A DNA stretch of 64,000 bases from Haladaptatus halobius (GTDB taxonomy: Archaea > Halobacteriota > Halobacteria > Halobacteriales > Haladaptataceae): assembly GCF_020618475.1 (NCBI RefSeq), contig NZ_CP085335.1:992001-1056000 (forward strand), read 5' to 3'. A program made the position numbers and the translations under genes. A model generated the notes under the pieces. The model did no database searches. It was given only the letters and a program-made list of their open reading frames with translations, and was not told the origin of the DNA. Of the stretch, positions 52,790 to 61,413 are shown piece by piece; the first letter of the stretch is position 1; each line of letters starts with the position of its first letter.

Positions 52790-53212
52790 TCAAATATACA
52801 TTTCAAAGATGGTACAAGCGGATAATTAGAATTTCGTTACAAAACAGATAGTTACGGTCACATCTCAGATTGGCAATTTTTCTCTGTGTCCGCTGACCAG
52901 TCAGCGAGCAGTAGGTAGAAACATCAATGGCGGTGCTCGGTGCGGACCTGATGTTTCGTACTGTGTTCGGCGTTACTCGTCCCCACTGTGGTTCGAACAA
53001 GCTCTCTCGACGGTTGAGGAAGCCTTCTCCGACAACCCGTACGCTGATTCATTCAAACATCTCGTGAGCACGCTGATTCTCGCCGAAACGCAGTGGACTG
53101 TAGTGGACTTGCTCGATCGCTTGGAGCGTGTCTGTTGCCATCTCCGTATTTCGATCCACAGTGATGGCCACGAGATTTGCATCCACCAGCTTCGGGAGAG
53201 AGACATCATCCG
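52790..53212. other. Intergenic stretch with protein-like remnants
   Basis: Both strands show protein-like pieces without start codons. Plus: SPLWFEQALSTVEEAFSDNP, DSFKHLVSTLILAETQWTVV. Minus: SLPKLVDANLVAITVDRNTE. Probably one degraded gene of unknown family whose antisense looks open because of codon bias; I cannot decide the strand. Confidence 0.3.
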
Positions 53213-54286
53213 TCAGTCCTGGAGAAGATTGGACACGTCTTGTCGCAGTAGTTCTCCATACTGACACCGTAGATCACGCGCTTCATCGAAACTGATGAAC
53301 TCACGCTCGTCGATGCGTGGCGTAATCGGATCGTATTCATGGACGTTGAATCCCATCCGTTCAAGGTACGTGGCAGTGGATGGCGATTCCAATCCACTGT
53401 GGATGGCCTTCTCAACATGGTGGCTGACAGTCTCGAACTCTGGAAGCGTAACTTCGTCACTTCTCACCGCACCCGTTTGATCCCCGATGTTAACGTTGGT
53501 GTGGTGGATCTGCTCCATCACTGCGTCTACCTCCTTGACGAGGCGAAGAATCTGACTTGGGAGGGCCGTATCGGGCGATCGCCATTCGACAGTTGGCATT
53601 TCATCACGTAACCGAATCGGTGTCCAGACGACATTATCGGGCGCGAAATTCGCGTGCATGCTCTCTTCATCAACACCTGCCTCGATGGCTGCTGTTTTGA
53701 ATTCCTCAAAGCATTGGTCGAGGCGTCTTTCCCACTCTGCGACGGTATCGACGTAGTCCCAGAGTTTCCCGTGGTGGGGAAAGTTCTCGTACCCCTTTTT
53801 CCGATAGATATACGCACGGGCATCGTTGGCGATTCGTTCACCCTGGAAGTACGATGACGAGCTGGTCAATGCGAGCGCTGGATCAAGAGCAATGAGTGTA
53901 TTAAGTTGGTCTGTAACGTTTCGCTTCTCAAAGTGAATGTGTGTTCCAGCACAATACTTCGCGTAGTCGTGGTTCGTTCCAAGAACCTCCCTCTGTATTT
54001 CACCACGGTCGCTCGGCCACTGTTCGATTGACTCGCAATTGATTGGCGTCCCGAGCGGCACAAGTATCTTATCGAGGTCATCTGCTTTTGAAAGGACTGC
54101 ATCTAATTGCTGGATGAACGTCGATTCGAGGTCAGCATACGTTTCACATGGCGGTGTTTTCAGTTCGAAGAGTGGTTTGACGAACTCCTCTTCGGCATAC
54201 TCAGACTCTTCTGCCAGCGCTCCTGGCGTCGTGAGCATTCCATTTCGATCGATAACCCAGTACTCTACCTCGATGCTTTTTTGCAT
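53213..54286 (-). CDS. gshA: Glutamate-cysteine ligase family protein (gamma-glutamylcysteine synthetase)
   Basis: 357 residues of the GCS2/EgtA-type ATP-grasp-like ligase family. Motifs: IEVEYWVIDRNGMLTTPG (substrate strand, 'GvE-E--l'), FVKPLFELKTPPCETYADLE, GTHIHFEKRNVTDQLN (metal-binding H-x-H), and the late WTPIRLRDEMPTVEWRSPDT ('EfR--D'). Haloarchaea use gamma-glutamylcysteine as their main low-molecular thiol, so this should make it from glutamate and cysteine with ATP in the cytoplasm. A truncated gene ends only three bases upstream of its start. Symbol given by family; a paralogous ligase role cannot be excluded. Confidence 0.85.
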   Translation of the reverse strand: MQKSIEVEYWVIDRNGMLTTPGALAEESEYAEEEFVKPLFELKTPPCETYADLESTFIQQLDAVLSKADDLDKILVPLGTPINCESIEQWPSDRGEIQREVLGTNHDYAKYCAGTHIHFEKRNVTDQLNTLIALDPALALTSSSSYFQGERIANDARAYIYRKKGYENFPHHGKLWDYVDTVAEWERRLDQCFEEFKTAAIEAGVDEESMHANFAPDNVVWTPIRLRDEMPTVEWRSPDTALPSQILRLVKEVDAVMEQIHHTNVNIGDQTGAVRSDEVTLPEFETVSHHVEKAIHSGLESPSTATYLERMGFNVHEYDPITPRIDEREFISFDEARDLRCQYGELLRQDVSNLLQD

Positions 54287-54289
54287 TGA

Positions 54290-54465
54290 TTATATCCCTG
54301 CTTGTACTCGGAGTCGTTCCTGCGTTCCGTTCCCACTGAGGCATATATCGTCAAGCAACTCGGCAGCGGGATCAGTAAGTCCCATACGGTTCCAGCTTTC
54401 AGGAGACACCGATACTAAGCGACACTCGACGAAGAATTTGCCACAGAAAACTTCATTGCATGATC
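54290..54465 (-). pseudogene. 3' fragment of an unknown gene directly upstream of gshA
   Basis: Minus-strand frame IFSIRSCNEVFCGKFFVECR, VSPESWNRMGLTDPAAELLD, DICLSGNGTQERLRVQAGI ends in TAA 54290-54292, three bases before the gshA start. It has no start codon; an in-frame TGA lies about 60 codons up. The spacing indicates that gshA was once second in an operon. Family not recognised. Confidence 0.4.
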
Positions 54466-54768
54466 GAATGCTAAAGATGGCTCACACGCCATCGAGGGCA
54501 CACCTCTCGGTTGGTTATCAGAGACATCCTCTGTCGAGGATCCGAACTCACTCAGTTCAAAACGAACGGTATTGGATGAGATATGCTTCCTGGACATTAT
54601 CATAACTACATGCCGGAGAGGGAAAGTCTCATGGGAGGAAAATGCGGTACTCCGAGATTAGTTCAATGGCAGTCGCTATCTGGAAACAGAAATTCGCTTG
54701 TCGGTCCGAACCACCAACGTTCGCTATTCGGGGGATTACCTGATAGGGCTTGAACCCGTAGTAGGTAC
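54466..54768. other. Intergenic region
   Basis: About 300 bp upstream of the metalloprotease gene. No convincing gene, RNA or repeat. It should contain the promoter of the rightward gene. Confidence 0.4.
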
Positions 54769-55929
54769 ATGGCGAGTCTCCGTTTCGGTTCGCTGTTCGG
54801 CATCCCGATCAGATTGGGCGTTTCGTTCTTGTTGATCCTCCCACTGCTGGCCTACCTCATCGGTTCGCAGGTTGGCCTCACAGTGAACTTGATCAACGGG
54901 ATCTTCGGGACGACACTCGATCCTGCACCGCTTACCGCGGGGTTACTCCCCTGGCTCTTGGGAGTGGGCGCTGCACTCGGCCTCTTCGCCAGCGTTCTCT
55001 TGCACGAACTAGGCCACTCACTCGTAGCACGCCGGTATGGCCTTGAGACTGAATCGATCACGCTGTGGTTCTTGGGCGGTCTTGCACAGTTTGCGGAGTT
55101 GCCTGACGACTGGCGCCAGGAGTTCGCGATTGCCATCGCCGGCCCGGTCGTTAGCGTTGCACTTGGGGTCCTGTTCTACGGGTCGTTCGAACTGCTCGCT
55201 GGCAGGCTCCCCGCAGTTCGGTTCGTGATCGGCTACTTAGCTGTGCTCAACGTGGTGCTTGCGGCGTTCAATATGCTTCCGGGATTCCCGATGGATGGTG
55301 GGAGAGTCCTCCGCGCGGTGCTCTCGCGTAACCGGTCGCGCCTGCGGGCGACCCGCATCGCAGCTGCCGTCGGGAAAGGATTCGCGTTCCTACTTGGAAT
55401 CGCTGGGGTCGTTACGTTCAACCTGTTTTGGATCCTCATCGCCTTCTTCATCTATATCGCCGCAACGAGCGAGACCAGCCAGGAGGTTATGCAGGCGGCC
55501 TTCGAGGGACTGACCGTCAGGGAGATAATGACGCCGGCGGCCGAACTCGATACGGTGACACCCGAGACGTCGATCGATACCTTGCTTGACCGGATGGTCC
55601 GCGAACGTCACACCGGGTATCCGGTCGTCGACAACGATGACCTCGTCGGCATCGTCACGCTCGAAGACGTCCAAGAACGAGCATCCGACCGCCGAGATGA
55701 TGCGACAGTCGATGACATCATGTCGATAGATCTGGTGACGGTCCGACCCGGCGGCGAGGCGGCGAATGCGCTCACGACCCTCCAGCAGGAGGATATCGGT
55801 CGGCTTCTCGTAACCGAAGGCGATGGCTCGCTCGCGGGTCTGATCTCGCGGACAGACCTGATGACAGTCCTCGAAATCACCCAGACCAGTCAATCGACGG
55901 CCGCCACCTCACCGACGATCGAACGCTGA
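54769..55929 (+). CDS. Site-2-type (M50) intramembrane metalloprotease with CBS pair
   Basis: 386 residues. About six transmembrane helices with the zinc motif VLLHELGHSLVARRYG near residue 78 (HExxH) and the second ligand loop LPGFPMDGGRVLRAVLSR near 170 ('NxxPxDGG'). Two CBS repeats follow from about 245 (VREIMTPAAELDTVTPETSI, DDIMSIDLVTVRPGGEAANA), which may bind adenine nucleotides and adjust activity. It should cut membrane-bound proteins such as anti-sigma-like regulators or signal-peptide remnants. Monocistronic. Confidence 0.93.
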   Translation: MASLRFGSLFGIPIRLGVSFLLILPLLAYLIGSQVGLTVNLINGIFGTTLDPAPLTAGLLPWLLGVGAALGLFASVLLHELGHSLVARRYGLETESITLWFLGGLAQFAELPDDWRQEFAIAIAGPVVSVALGVLFYGSFELLAGRLPAVRFVIGYLAVLNVVLAAFNMLPGFPMDGGRVLRAVLSRNRSRLRATRIAAAVGKGFAFLLGIAGVVTFNLFWILIAFFIYIAATSETSQEVMQAAFEGLTVREIMTPAAELDTVTPETSIDTLLDRMVRERHTGYPVVDNDDLVGIVTLEDVQERASDRRDDATVDDIMSIDLVTVRPGGEAANALTTLQQEDIGRLLVTEGDGSLAGLISRTDLMTVLEITQTSQSTAATSPTIER

Positions 55930-56352
55930 GTATGATTCATCGGGAAGGAGTTTCAACCCGAGGGCCGGAGGATCGACCTGGTTGGTGAATACGTGATTCA
56001 AAGCATCGAAGATACCTACAATCCCTCGGTCGGCCATTTTCACCTGAGTTCCTTGAACGTGTTATTGGTCACGATGGGCTATTTCGGGACAAGAGTTACT
56101 CTGTGATTTCCTGCGTGAGGATTTCGCGAAGAGAGCGAGAGACTCTGGAACTGGCGTAGTGGGTCGGGTCAAACGGACTTTTACTCATGTGCAACGCACA
56201 ATGGATAATCGAGGTCGTTCGTCATCACGGAGACGTGGGGCACAGTAATTCCGCTGCCGAAGATGCAACCGTAGTGTGGTGTGTCCACTCCTGCTTAGTG
56301 CAACAGGCGGTAGTGAATGTTCGATGCAGAATATCGCGTTGAATGAGAGTGA
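55930..56352. other. Intergenic region
   Basis: About 420 bp between convergent genes. No open frame with protein character, no RNA gene and no clear repeat. One short hairpin-prone GC patch after the protease stop may act as a terminator, not certain. Confidence 0.35.
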
Positions 56353-57012
56353 TTAGGCTGTTGTCGTGGTCGTATTCCAGCGACCGGAGCCGTTCTGTTT
56401 GGCCTGCTGCTGTTTTTGCAGGAACTGTTGGCGTTTGCTGAACTGGCCATCTGGGACGCGAGCGTAGCCAATACGGACCAAATCAGTGTTGAACATGAAA
56501 GCGCCGATATAGACGTACGCTTGCATGTGGCCGTTTACTGTGTTCGCCTGCGGATCAGTGACGACGGTGACGACTTGATGATCTAATTGCGAGTTCGTAT
56601 AGCAGAGCGCCTGCTTTTGGATCGTCCCATTCTCGGGAACGCTTACACCGATCAACTCCACGATTTGCGTTGTTCCGTCGTGTTTGATCTTGATTGTGGT
56701 CGGATCGATGATCGTGGTGACGCGCGCTTGGAATCGATCACTGCCCTCGGGAGTATCAATTCTCGCAGTCGTCGGCTGCCGCAGAGACGTCGTCTGCGTC
56801 CGTGTCTGCGTCTGGGTTTCTGTGGTCGTCGTGGTCGCAGTAGTCGACTCTCCCGCTGCTGTCGTCGTGCTGACGGTCGTCTGCGTCTGTGTCTCTTTGT
56901 TCGTGGTGGTCGTCATTGGAGTCTCGCTACTGCCACCGAATCCGAGACCACCGAGACAGCCTGCACACACGATGAGCAGTATTAGGCTGAACGCGGGGAG
57001 CGAACGATGCAT
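56353..57012 (-). CDS. SNase-like domain lipoprotein
   Basis: 219 residues from the ATG at 57012. A lipoprotein signal with lipobox (LPAFSLILLIVCAGCLGGLG) is followed by a Thr-rich linker of about 60 residues (TTTTNKETQTQTTVSTTTAA) that is probably glycosylated, then a thermonuclease-type OB fold (FQARVTTIIDPTTIKIKHDG, VELIGVSVPENG, VYIGAFMFNTDLVRIGYARV). The catalytic Arg of 'RLIGIDTPE' is Glu here and the metal-binding Asp is Ser, so nuclease activity is doubtful. Located outside the cell, anchored by lipid. It lies beside the repeat array and conjugation genes; exclusion or DNA binding are conceivable roles. Confidence 0.75.
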   Translation of the reverse strand: MHRSLPAFSLILLIVCAGCLGGLGFGGSSETPMTTTTNKETQTQTTVSTTTAAGESTTATTTTTETQTQTRTQTTSLRQPTTARIDTPEGSDRFQARVTTIIDPTTIKIKHDGTTQIVELIGVSVPENGTIQKQALCYTNSQLDHQVVTVVTDPQANTVNGHMQAYVYIGAFMFNTDLVRIGYARVPDGQFSKRQQFLQKQQQAKQNGSGRWNTTTTTA

Positions 57013-57155
57013 ACCGGTGGTCGTCACTCTGTTTAGTTCAACATTGCGGGTACCGAATGATGCGCGTTGGCGAGCGAATGGAAGCGAACGCTCCGCACCG
57101 ACTGGTCTCAGCTGACCGCCCAGCAGCGCCGAATGACCGCCACTGGCGAACGGTG

Positions 57156-58228
57156 GACAGTCGGCCGGCACAGACGGGTGCCCACCCAGCTGAAACACAC
57201 CGGATTTCATCTGCTTTTCCACCGGCCAGACAGTCAGCTCCAGCTCCTGACAGTCCCGCTGATGACACACCAGGGTTCCGCTGTAAACAGCGCTCGCTTG
57301 ACAGTCCCACCATCACTAGATCTAACGCTCTCCTGCTGGTACGCAGAGGACAGTCCACCGGGCTCTAGCCTCCTTATCCTACTGTGTTGCTCAGTCTTGG
57401 ACAGTCCAATATGCTGGTCTGTACCTGGCTCAGGGCAGTCCTCTGACCTCCTGTGGACAAGTCTGGTAGTGCTGTTCACTGTCGCCTTCTCGTGCGTTCT
57501 GTGGAAGACTGTCGCTCTCCTGTAGACATCCCAGTATGGCGTCCATGTGGCACCCCACCTCTGTCGTCACACGGGCATGTCGTGAGCACGTGCCGCTGGC
57601 ACCCCAGTTAGTGCACCAAGACTGGTTGACTGCGTGTCGCTCGTCGGCACCTCACTCCAGTGTGGATACTGGCACCCCATACAGGCGCTCAGTGGTTCCC
57701 TCTTCTGTCCCAGCAGGGCAGACTGTCTCCTGTACTCTCGTCTGTTGCTATTTCAAGGGTGTCACGGCCATACTCGTTTATGCTGGCCGTCATTCCACTT
57801 CCGCTGTCGCGGTCGCTGTGCTGATGCGGCCTCCCCGCTGTGCGGTACACTGCCCGGTGCTACTCATGGCAGCTTGCCGCCAGTGCTGTATCGCTGTTCC
57901 TGTTGGCACCACGCAGTTCTCAGCGGATCCGCTGGTCGCACTCCTGGACTGTCCCCCCTTTCGTTGTTCGTTTTCTCACGGTTGTCCGGCACGGCCTGAC
58001 TGTCCCATCTCTTGGTGTTCTTCTTTCCCAGTTGTTCTGCATGGTGGACTGTCCTATTCTTCGTGTCCTGGCCGTCGTCGACGCTTCGCTCTGGGAGACT
58101 GTCTGGGTGCTGTTGCTCCCGGCTGGCTGCTCTCTCGCATTACCCAGATGCCTCTGCTGGTCGCCTGTTGGGGTGCCTCTATTCACACCGCTCTAGCTAA
58201 ATTTTCTCGTGTGTCATTCTGGGGTGCC
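57156..58228. repeat. Array of short motifs with ~50-bp phasing, noncoding
   Basis: The heptamer GACWGTC occurs 12 times exactly, at 57156, 57229, 57249, 57300, 57349, 57400 (all GACAGTC) and 57507, 57721, 57947, 57998, 58047, 58097 (all GACTGTC). Neighbouring copies are often 49-51 bp apart (57249/57300/57349/57400 and 57947/57998/58047/58097). A second motif, GGCACCCC, fills positions 57549, 57598 and 57671, and its reverse complement GGGGTGCC 58170 and 58221, again 49-51 bp apart or 50 from a heptamer. Degenerate copies (57455, 57646, 57905) sit near expected phases. The DNA between motifs is unique. The plus strand is pyrimidine-rich and coding features are absent. It lies between an SNase-like lipoprotein gene and the transfer region. 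Confidence 0.85.
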
Positions 58229-58489
58229 CTCTTGCTGGTTACTGGCTCAGCATTTACCCTGCTGACAATAGCTCCACCTATCTGACATGCTATTCTGGTG
58301 GCTTGCATTTTCTTCGCAACCACCACTGCGAGACCAGGGCTAGGTCATCAGAGGAAACCCAGTGCCTAACTGATCCTGTTGGAATTTCGCTTCCATCCCA
58401 CAGGTGATTCTCCCTCTATTATTGTCGGGAGGATGAATTTGATGTACAATTGTCGGTAAAATTTTGACGGTCGTCGTGGTAGTGAGAGT

Positions 58490-58918
58490 ATGGACGAACC
58501 TAAGTCGTGGGATGCTTTGATCGACGAACTTCGCGGCAACCGCGCCGAACTCCTGTTAGCGATTAACGATAATTATCCGGCCGAGACACCGAAGCGTGAG
58601 CTTACTGACACCGTCAACTCCGTGAATTACCACCTCGGCATTCTCGAAGAGTGGGGCCTGATCGAGGTCGTCGCTCACGAGCAGCAGGGCGACCGAATCC
58701 CCGCCCGTGTGTTCTCGCTTACCGACCGGGGCCGTGAGGCGGTCGAGGACTTGTTCGAACAGACGGATGCTCGGCCGATTCCGTCGGCTGTTGAGCAGCA
58801 TATCGAGGACCTCCGACGCGAGATTGAGGATGTAAGAGCGGAGGCACAAGCAGCTCAAGAGCGGGTCGACCAACTCAAAGAGTGGATCCGCGCGAATGTG
58901 ACTGAAGTGGAGAGCTAG
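58490..58918 (+). CDS. Winged-helix regulator with C-terminal coiled coil
   Basis: 142 residues. Winged helix of about 85 residues (ELLLAINDNYPAETPKRELT, TVNSVNYHLGILEEWGLIEV, ARVFSLTDRGREAVEDLFEQ), then a charged coiled coil (VEQHIEDLRREIEDVRAEAQ) for dimerisation. PadR/MarR-like layout common on haloarchaeal plasmids. It lies between the motif array and the transfer genes, so it is a candidate binder of either the array or the divergent promoter at 59.4 kb. Its stop overlaps that of the convergent gene. Confidence 0.8.
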   Translation: MDEPKSWDALIDELRGNRAELLLAINDNYPAETPKRELTDTVNSVNYHLGILEEWGLIEVVAHEQQGDRIPARVFSLTDRGREAVEDLFEQTDARPIPSAVEQHIEDLRREIEDVRAEAQAAQERVDQLKEWIRANVTEVES

Positions 58919-59112
58919 GTATCAGACTCAGGCTTGGCGAAGTAGACGTTCACGACGAGGCTGGTAATGATGAGGGCAGCCGCGGCTGCAGCCATACCTC
59001 CGATGACAAAGCGGAGGACGCCAAAGGAAATGAGGAGCAGAGGGAACCCTACTGCGGACCGCTTGATGGTCTGAATGATTTTCTGGCTGAACGTGAGGTT
59101 CGAGGAGCTCAT
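58915..59112 (-). CDS. Small membrane protein, 65 aa
   Basis: 65 residues: a short polar N-terminus, then two hydrophobic segments AVGFPLLLISFGVLRFVIGG and AAAAALIITSLVVNVYFA. Four bases after the upstream 65-aa gene's stop, so co-transcribed with it. Converges on the winged-helix gene. Function unknown; small two-pass proteins often accompany conjugation loci. Confidence 0.6.
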   Translation of the reverse strand: MSSSNLTFSQKIIQTIKRSAVGFPLLLISFGVLRFVIGGMAAAAAALIITSLVVNVYFAKPESDT

Positions 59113-59116
59113 CTCG

Positions 59117-59314
59117 TTAGTCAGTCTCGTTGGATACGTATTCGTCGAACCGCTCTAAAAGCCCTTCGCCGTGTTCTGATCGCGATTCGAGGTCTTTCTT
59201 GATGAATTCTTGAAGCCGATCGCCGACTTTGGGGTAACTTCGGGGGACGGTTTGTTTCCAATCTTGCCACGTGTCTTCCTCGTCGTCGGGTATTTCGAGC
59301 GGGTACGTGATCAT
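59117..59314 (-). CDS. Small acidic soluble protein, 65 aa
   Basis: 65 residues, acidic and helical (DDEEDTWQDWKQTVPRSYPK, DRLQEFIKKDLESRSEHGEG). First gene of a leftward two-gene unit, divergent from the transfer operon with about 170 bp between starts. The shared upstream repeats suggest joint control with the transfer genes. It may be an antitoxin-like or regulatory partner of the membrane protein; nothing in the sequence decides this. Confidence 0.6.
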   Translation of the reverse strand: MITYPLEIPDDEEDTWQDWKQTVPRSYPKVGDRLQEFIKKDLESRSEHGEGLLERFDEYVSNETD

Positions 59315-59336
59315 TCGTTTGTCAGGTGTTCCCTAG

Positions 59337-59453
59337 TTAGCCATAAGTATCTTCGTGGTTACCTCCACTATTGATAGCTTACTAATGGTTAGCTGTCATT
59401 ACCATATGATAGCTAATATTTTGATAGACTACCGTGGGTTAGCTATTAGTATC
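59337..59453. promoter_or_regulatory. Divergent promoter region with direct repeats
   Basis: TTAGCCATAAGTATC (59337-59351) and TTAGCTATTAGTATC (59439-59453) are 13/15 identical direct repeats, one near each divergent start. Between them the shorter element (G/T)TAGCT recurs at about 59374, 59389 and 59409. AT-rich DNA in GC-rich context. Probably operators/promoters for both the leftward small genes and the rightward transfer operon. Confidence 0.6.
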
Positions 59454-59486
59454 CTCAGGTTATCTTTGACGACGAGGTCGCCCCGA

Positions 59487-59873
59487 ATGAAACCTACAAT
59501 CGACCATCTCGGCAAATTCTTGCACCGATTCATGACTCCGAAAACACTGGCGATCACCGCAGGTGTCGCGCTCATCGCCATCGACCCCGTGGCGGCAGCG
59601 GGGGCCTGCGACGTCCCCAATGCGTCGAACGGTATCAACCAAGGCGGGCAACTGCTCCGAAGTATCCTCGTTCTCGCCGGAATTTTCGTCGGTGGGAAAT
59701 CTATGATATCCTCGCGCGGTGGCGGGAGTCACGGCAAGGCAGGCTCGCGGAAAACCCTCGGGGTTGCCGTCGGCCTGTTGTTCGCTGGCGCGGCACTTCC
59801 GCAACTCGCTGGATGGATTCTCGGGATGTTCGGGAGTTCGCTTTCCGATGTTGGTCTCGGCTGCATGTTTTAA
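59487..59873 (+). CDS. VirB2/pilin-like small membrane protein
   Basis: 128 residues from the ATG at 59487. An N-terminal signal-type helix (KTLAITAGVALIAIDPVAAA) with a probable cleavage site, then GACDVPNASNGINQGGQLLR and two transmembrane helices (SILVLAGIFVGGKSMISS and AVGLLFAGAALPQLAGWILG) joined by a short basic loop. This signal-plus-two-helix layout is that of VirB2/TrbC pilins. First gene of the transfer operon, 43 bp before the VirB6-like gene. Identification rests on topology and context. Confidence 0.6.
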   Translation: MKPTIDHLGKFLHRFMTPKTLAITAGVALIAIDPVAAAGACDVPNASNGINQGGQLLRSILVLAGIFVGGKSMISSRGGGSHGKAGSRKTLGVAVGLLFAGAALPQLAGWILGMFGSSLSDVGLGCMF

Positions 59874-59916
59874 TCACCGACGAACGGCCTACTGACCATC
59901 CTCCTTCGATCACGCC

Positions 59917-61410
59917 ATGACCAATCACACTGTGTTTCGAGTGCTCTCATGTCTACTCCTCGTGAGTACGTTTACTGTCGGGCTTTCTGTGGGCCAGTCA
60001 ACACCGACTGCCACGCCTACGGATAACTCGACGAATGCGAGCACTGGAAACGCGACGAATCAGACGATGACGCAACAACCCACTGTTAACCCATACGGAC
60101 AAGGGTATCTGAACAAGACGGGGAAATACAACTCGAATAACAGCACCCTCGGTGTGTATAATAACTCGACGGGGATGCAGAAAGGCGGCGGCGGATTCAT
60201 TTATAACTCAATATTGGATGGCTTCCTCACCATTTTGAGTTACTTCGTGAAGGGCCTGTTCTGGCTGATTGACGCCTTTCTGGGGCTCGCCGTGAAGATG
60301 ATAACGTTCACGCCCGCCCCGCATTGGGGAAGTGGCTGGTACCAGGACCCTGGCAATACGATTTGGCCCGAGAAGTACCACGATTGGAAGTCCAACGCTC
60401 AGCCATGGACATTCTTCATCTGCATCATGGCAACGGGAATTTACCTCGCACTCGGACAACGTGGCTTCGGCATCCTTCCCGCCCGGTATGAGCGGCAGGG
60501 ATCGAAACATCTCATCCTTGCGTGGGTGATGGCCTTCTGGGGCTGGCAACTTGTCGGATTCTGGCTGAACATCTCCAACGCACTCGGCCATGGGATAACC
60601 GCCGACCTCACCCAGACGTCGATCGCGTCAAACGGGCTGAAAGGTGTGTTGCTCATCGGGTTATTCTTTGTCGCGATCTGGAATATCTGGATATTCCTCG
60701 TCATCATCTCGTTAGTGAGCCTGCGGTTCATCGGGCTGACGGCACTCTCCCCGTGGATACCGTTTTTCTTCGCGTTAAAGGCGCTGCCCATTCGCGGATT
60801 GGGAATGGTCGGGGATGGCCTCACGAAGTTGTGGTTTATGCTCTCGCTGGTCACGCTTCCTGTCTCGATCGCCCTGTCTGTGGGTTTCAGTCCGATGACA
60901 ACAGACATCTTCAAGACCTACGGCATCGGCGGGCTCCAGCTCATTGCGATGCAGCTCGGGACGGCCGTCGCGTGTCTCGTGATGCCTTACGTGATGTATC
61001 AAAAGGGCGGTCAGGCACTCGCCTCTGTAGGCGTGGTTGGATCGGCACCGACCGCCGAAGGGATGCGCCAGTCCTATCAGAACCAACGCGAACGTGCAGC
61101 CGAAGTCAAGGAATCGACCCGACTGACCGTAAATGGTGCGCGTGACACCCATCGCGGGTTGCGTGGTGCCGACCCCGTTGGTGATGGTGGCACTGGCTAC
61201 GCGACCGGGCAGGCCGGACGCCAGACCTTCCAGACGTACACCCAGCCGATCAACCAACGGATTCAGAACATCCGTGGCGGCAGTAGCATCGACCCTGAAA
61301 CTGGTGGCGAAATCCAGCACGGACTTGAGCGCCATTTCCCGGAGAACGATGAATTAGAACAACTCCGGCAGGACCGACTGAACGAAATCCGAAACAAATT
61401 GCAGGACTAA
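59917..61410 (+). CDS. VirB6/TrbL-like polytopic membrane protein
   Basis: 497 residues. Signal peptide (VFRVLSCLLLVSTFTVGLSV), an extracellular Asn/Thr-rich stretch with many N-glycosylation sequons, then about seven to eight membrane helices (FLTILSYFVKGLFWLIDAFL, IICIMATGIYLAL-type, VLLIGLFFVAIWNIWIFLVI, LTALSPWIPFFFALKALPI, LGTAVACLVMPYVMY) and a 120-residue hydrophilic C-terminus with Gln/Arg. This layout matches channel proteins of type IV secretion. Lies between a pilin-like gene and a VirB4-like ATPase gene, three bases before the latter. Confidence 0.7.
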   Translation: MTNHTVFRVLSCLLLVSTFTVGLSVGQSTPTATPTDNSTNASTGNATNQTMTQQPTVNPYGQGYLNKTGKYNSNNSTLGVYNNSTGMQKGGGGFIYNSILDGFLTILSYFVKGLFWLIDAFLGLAVKMITFTPAPHWGSGWYQDPGNTIWPEKYHDWKSNAQPWTFFICIMATGIYLALGQRGFGILPARYERQGSKHLILAWVMAFWGWQLVGFWLNISNALGHGITADLTQTSIASNGLKGVLLIGLFFVAIWNIWIFLVIISLVSLRFIGLTALSPWIPFFFALKALPIRGLGMVGDGLTKLWFMLSLVTLPVSIALSVGFSPMTTDIFKTYGIGGLQLIAMQLGTAVACLVMPYVMYQKGGQALASVGVVGSAPTAEGMRQSYQNQRERAAEVKESTRLTVNGARDTHRGLRGADPVGDGGTGYATGQAGRQTFQTYTQPINQRIQNIRGGSSIDPETGGEIQHGLERHFPENDELEQLRQDRLNEIRNKLQD

Positions 61411-61413
61411 ACC

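Noticed and set aside
57156..58228. CRISPR array
   Set aside because: Regular spacing of about 50 bp looks similar, but the repeated parts are only 7-8 bp, change along the array, and no cas genes are near.
57536..58285. 249-residue open frame through the motif array
   Set aside because: Cys/Ser/Pro/Leu-rich with no acidic bias, unlike haloarchaeal proteins; open only because the strand is pyrimidine-rich and lacks TA-rich stops.
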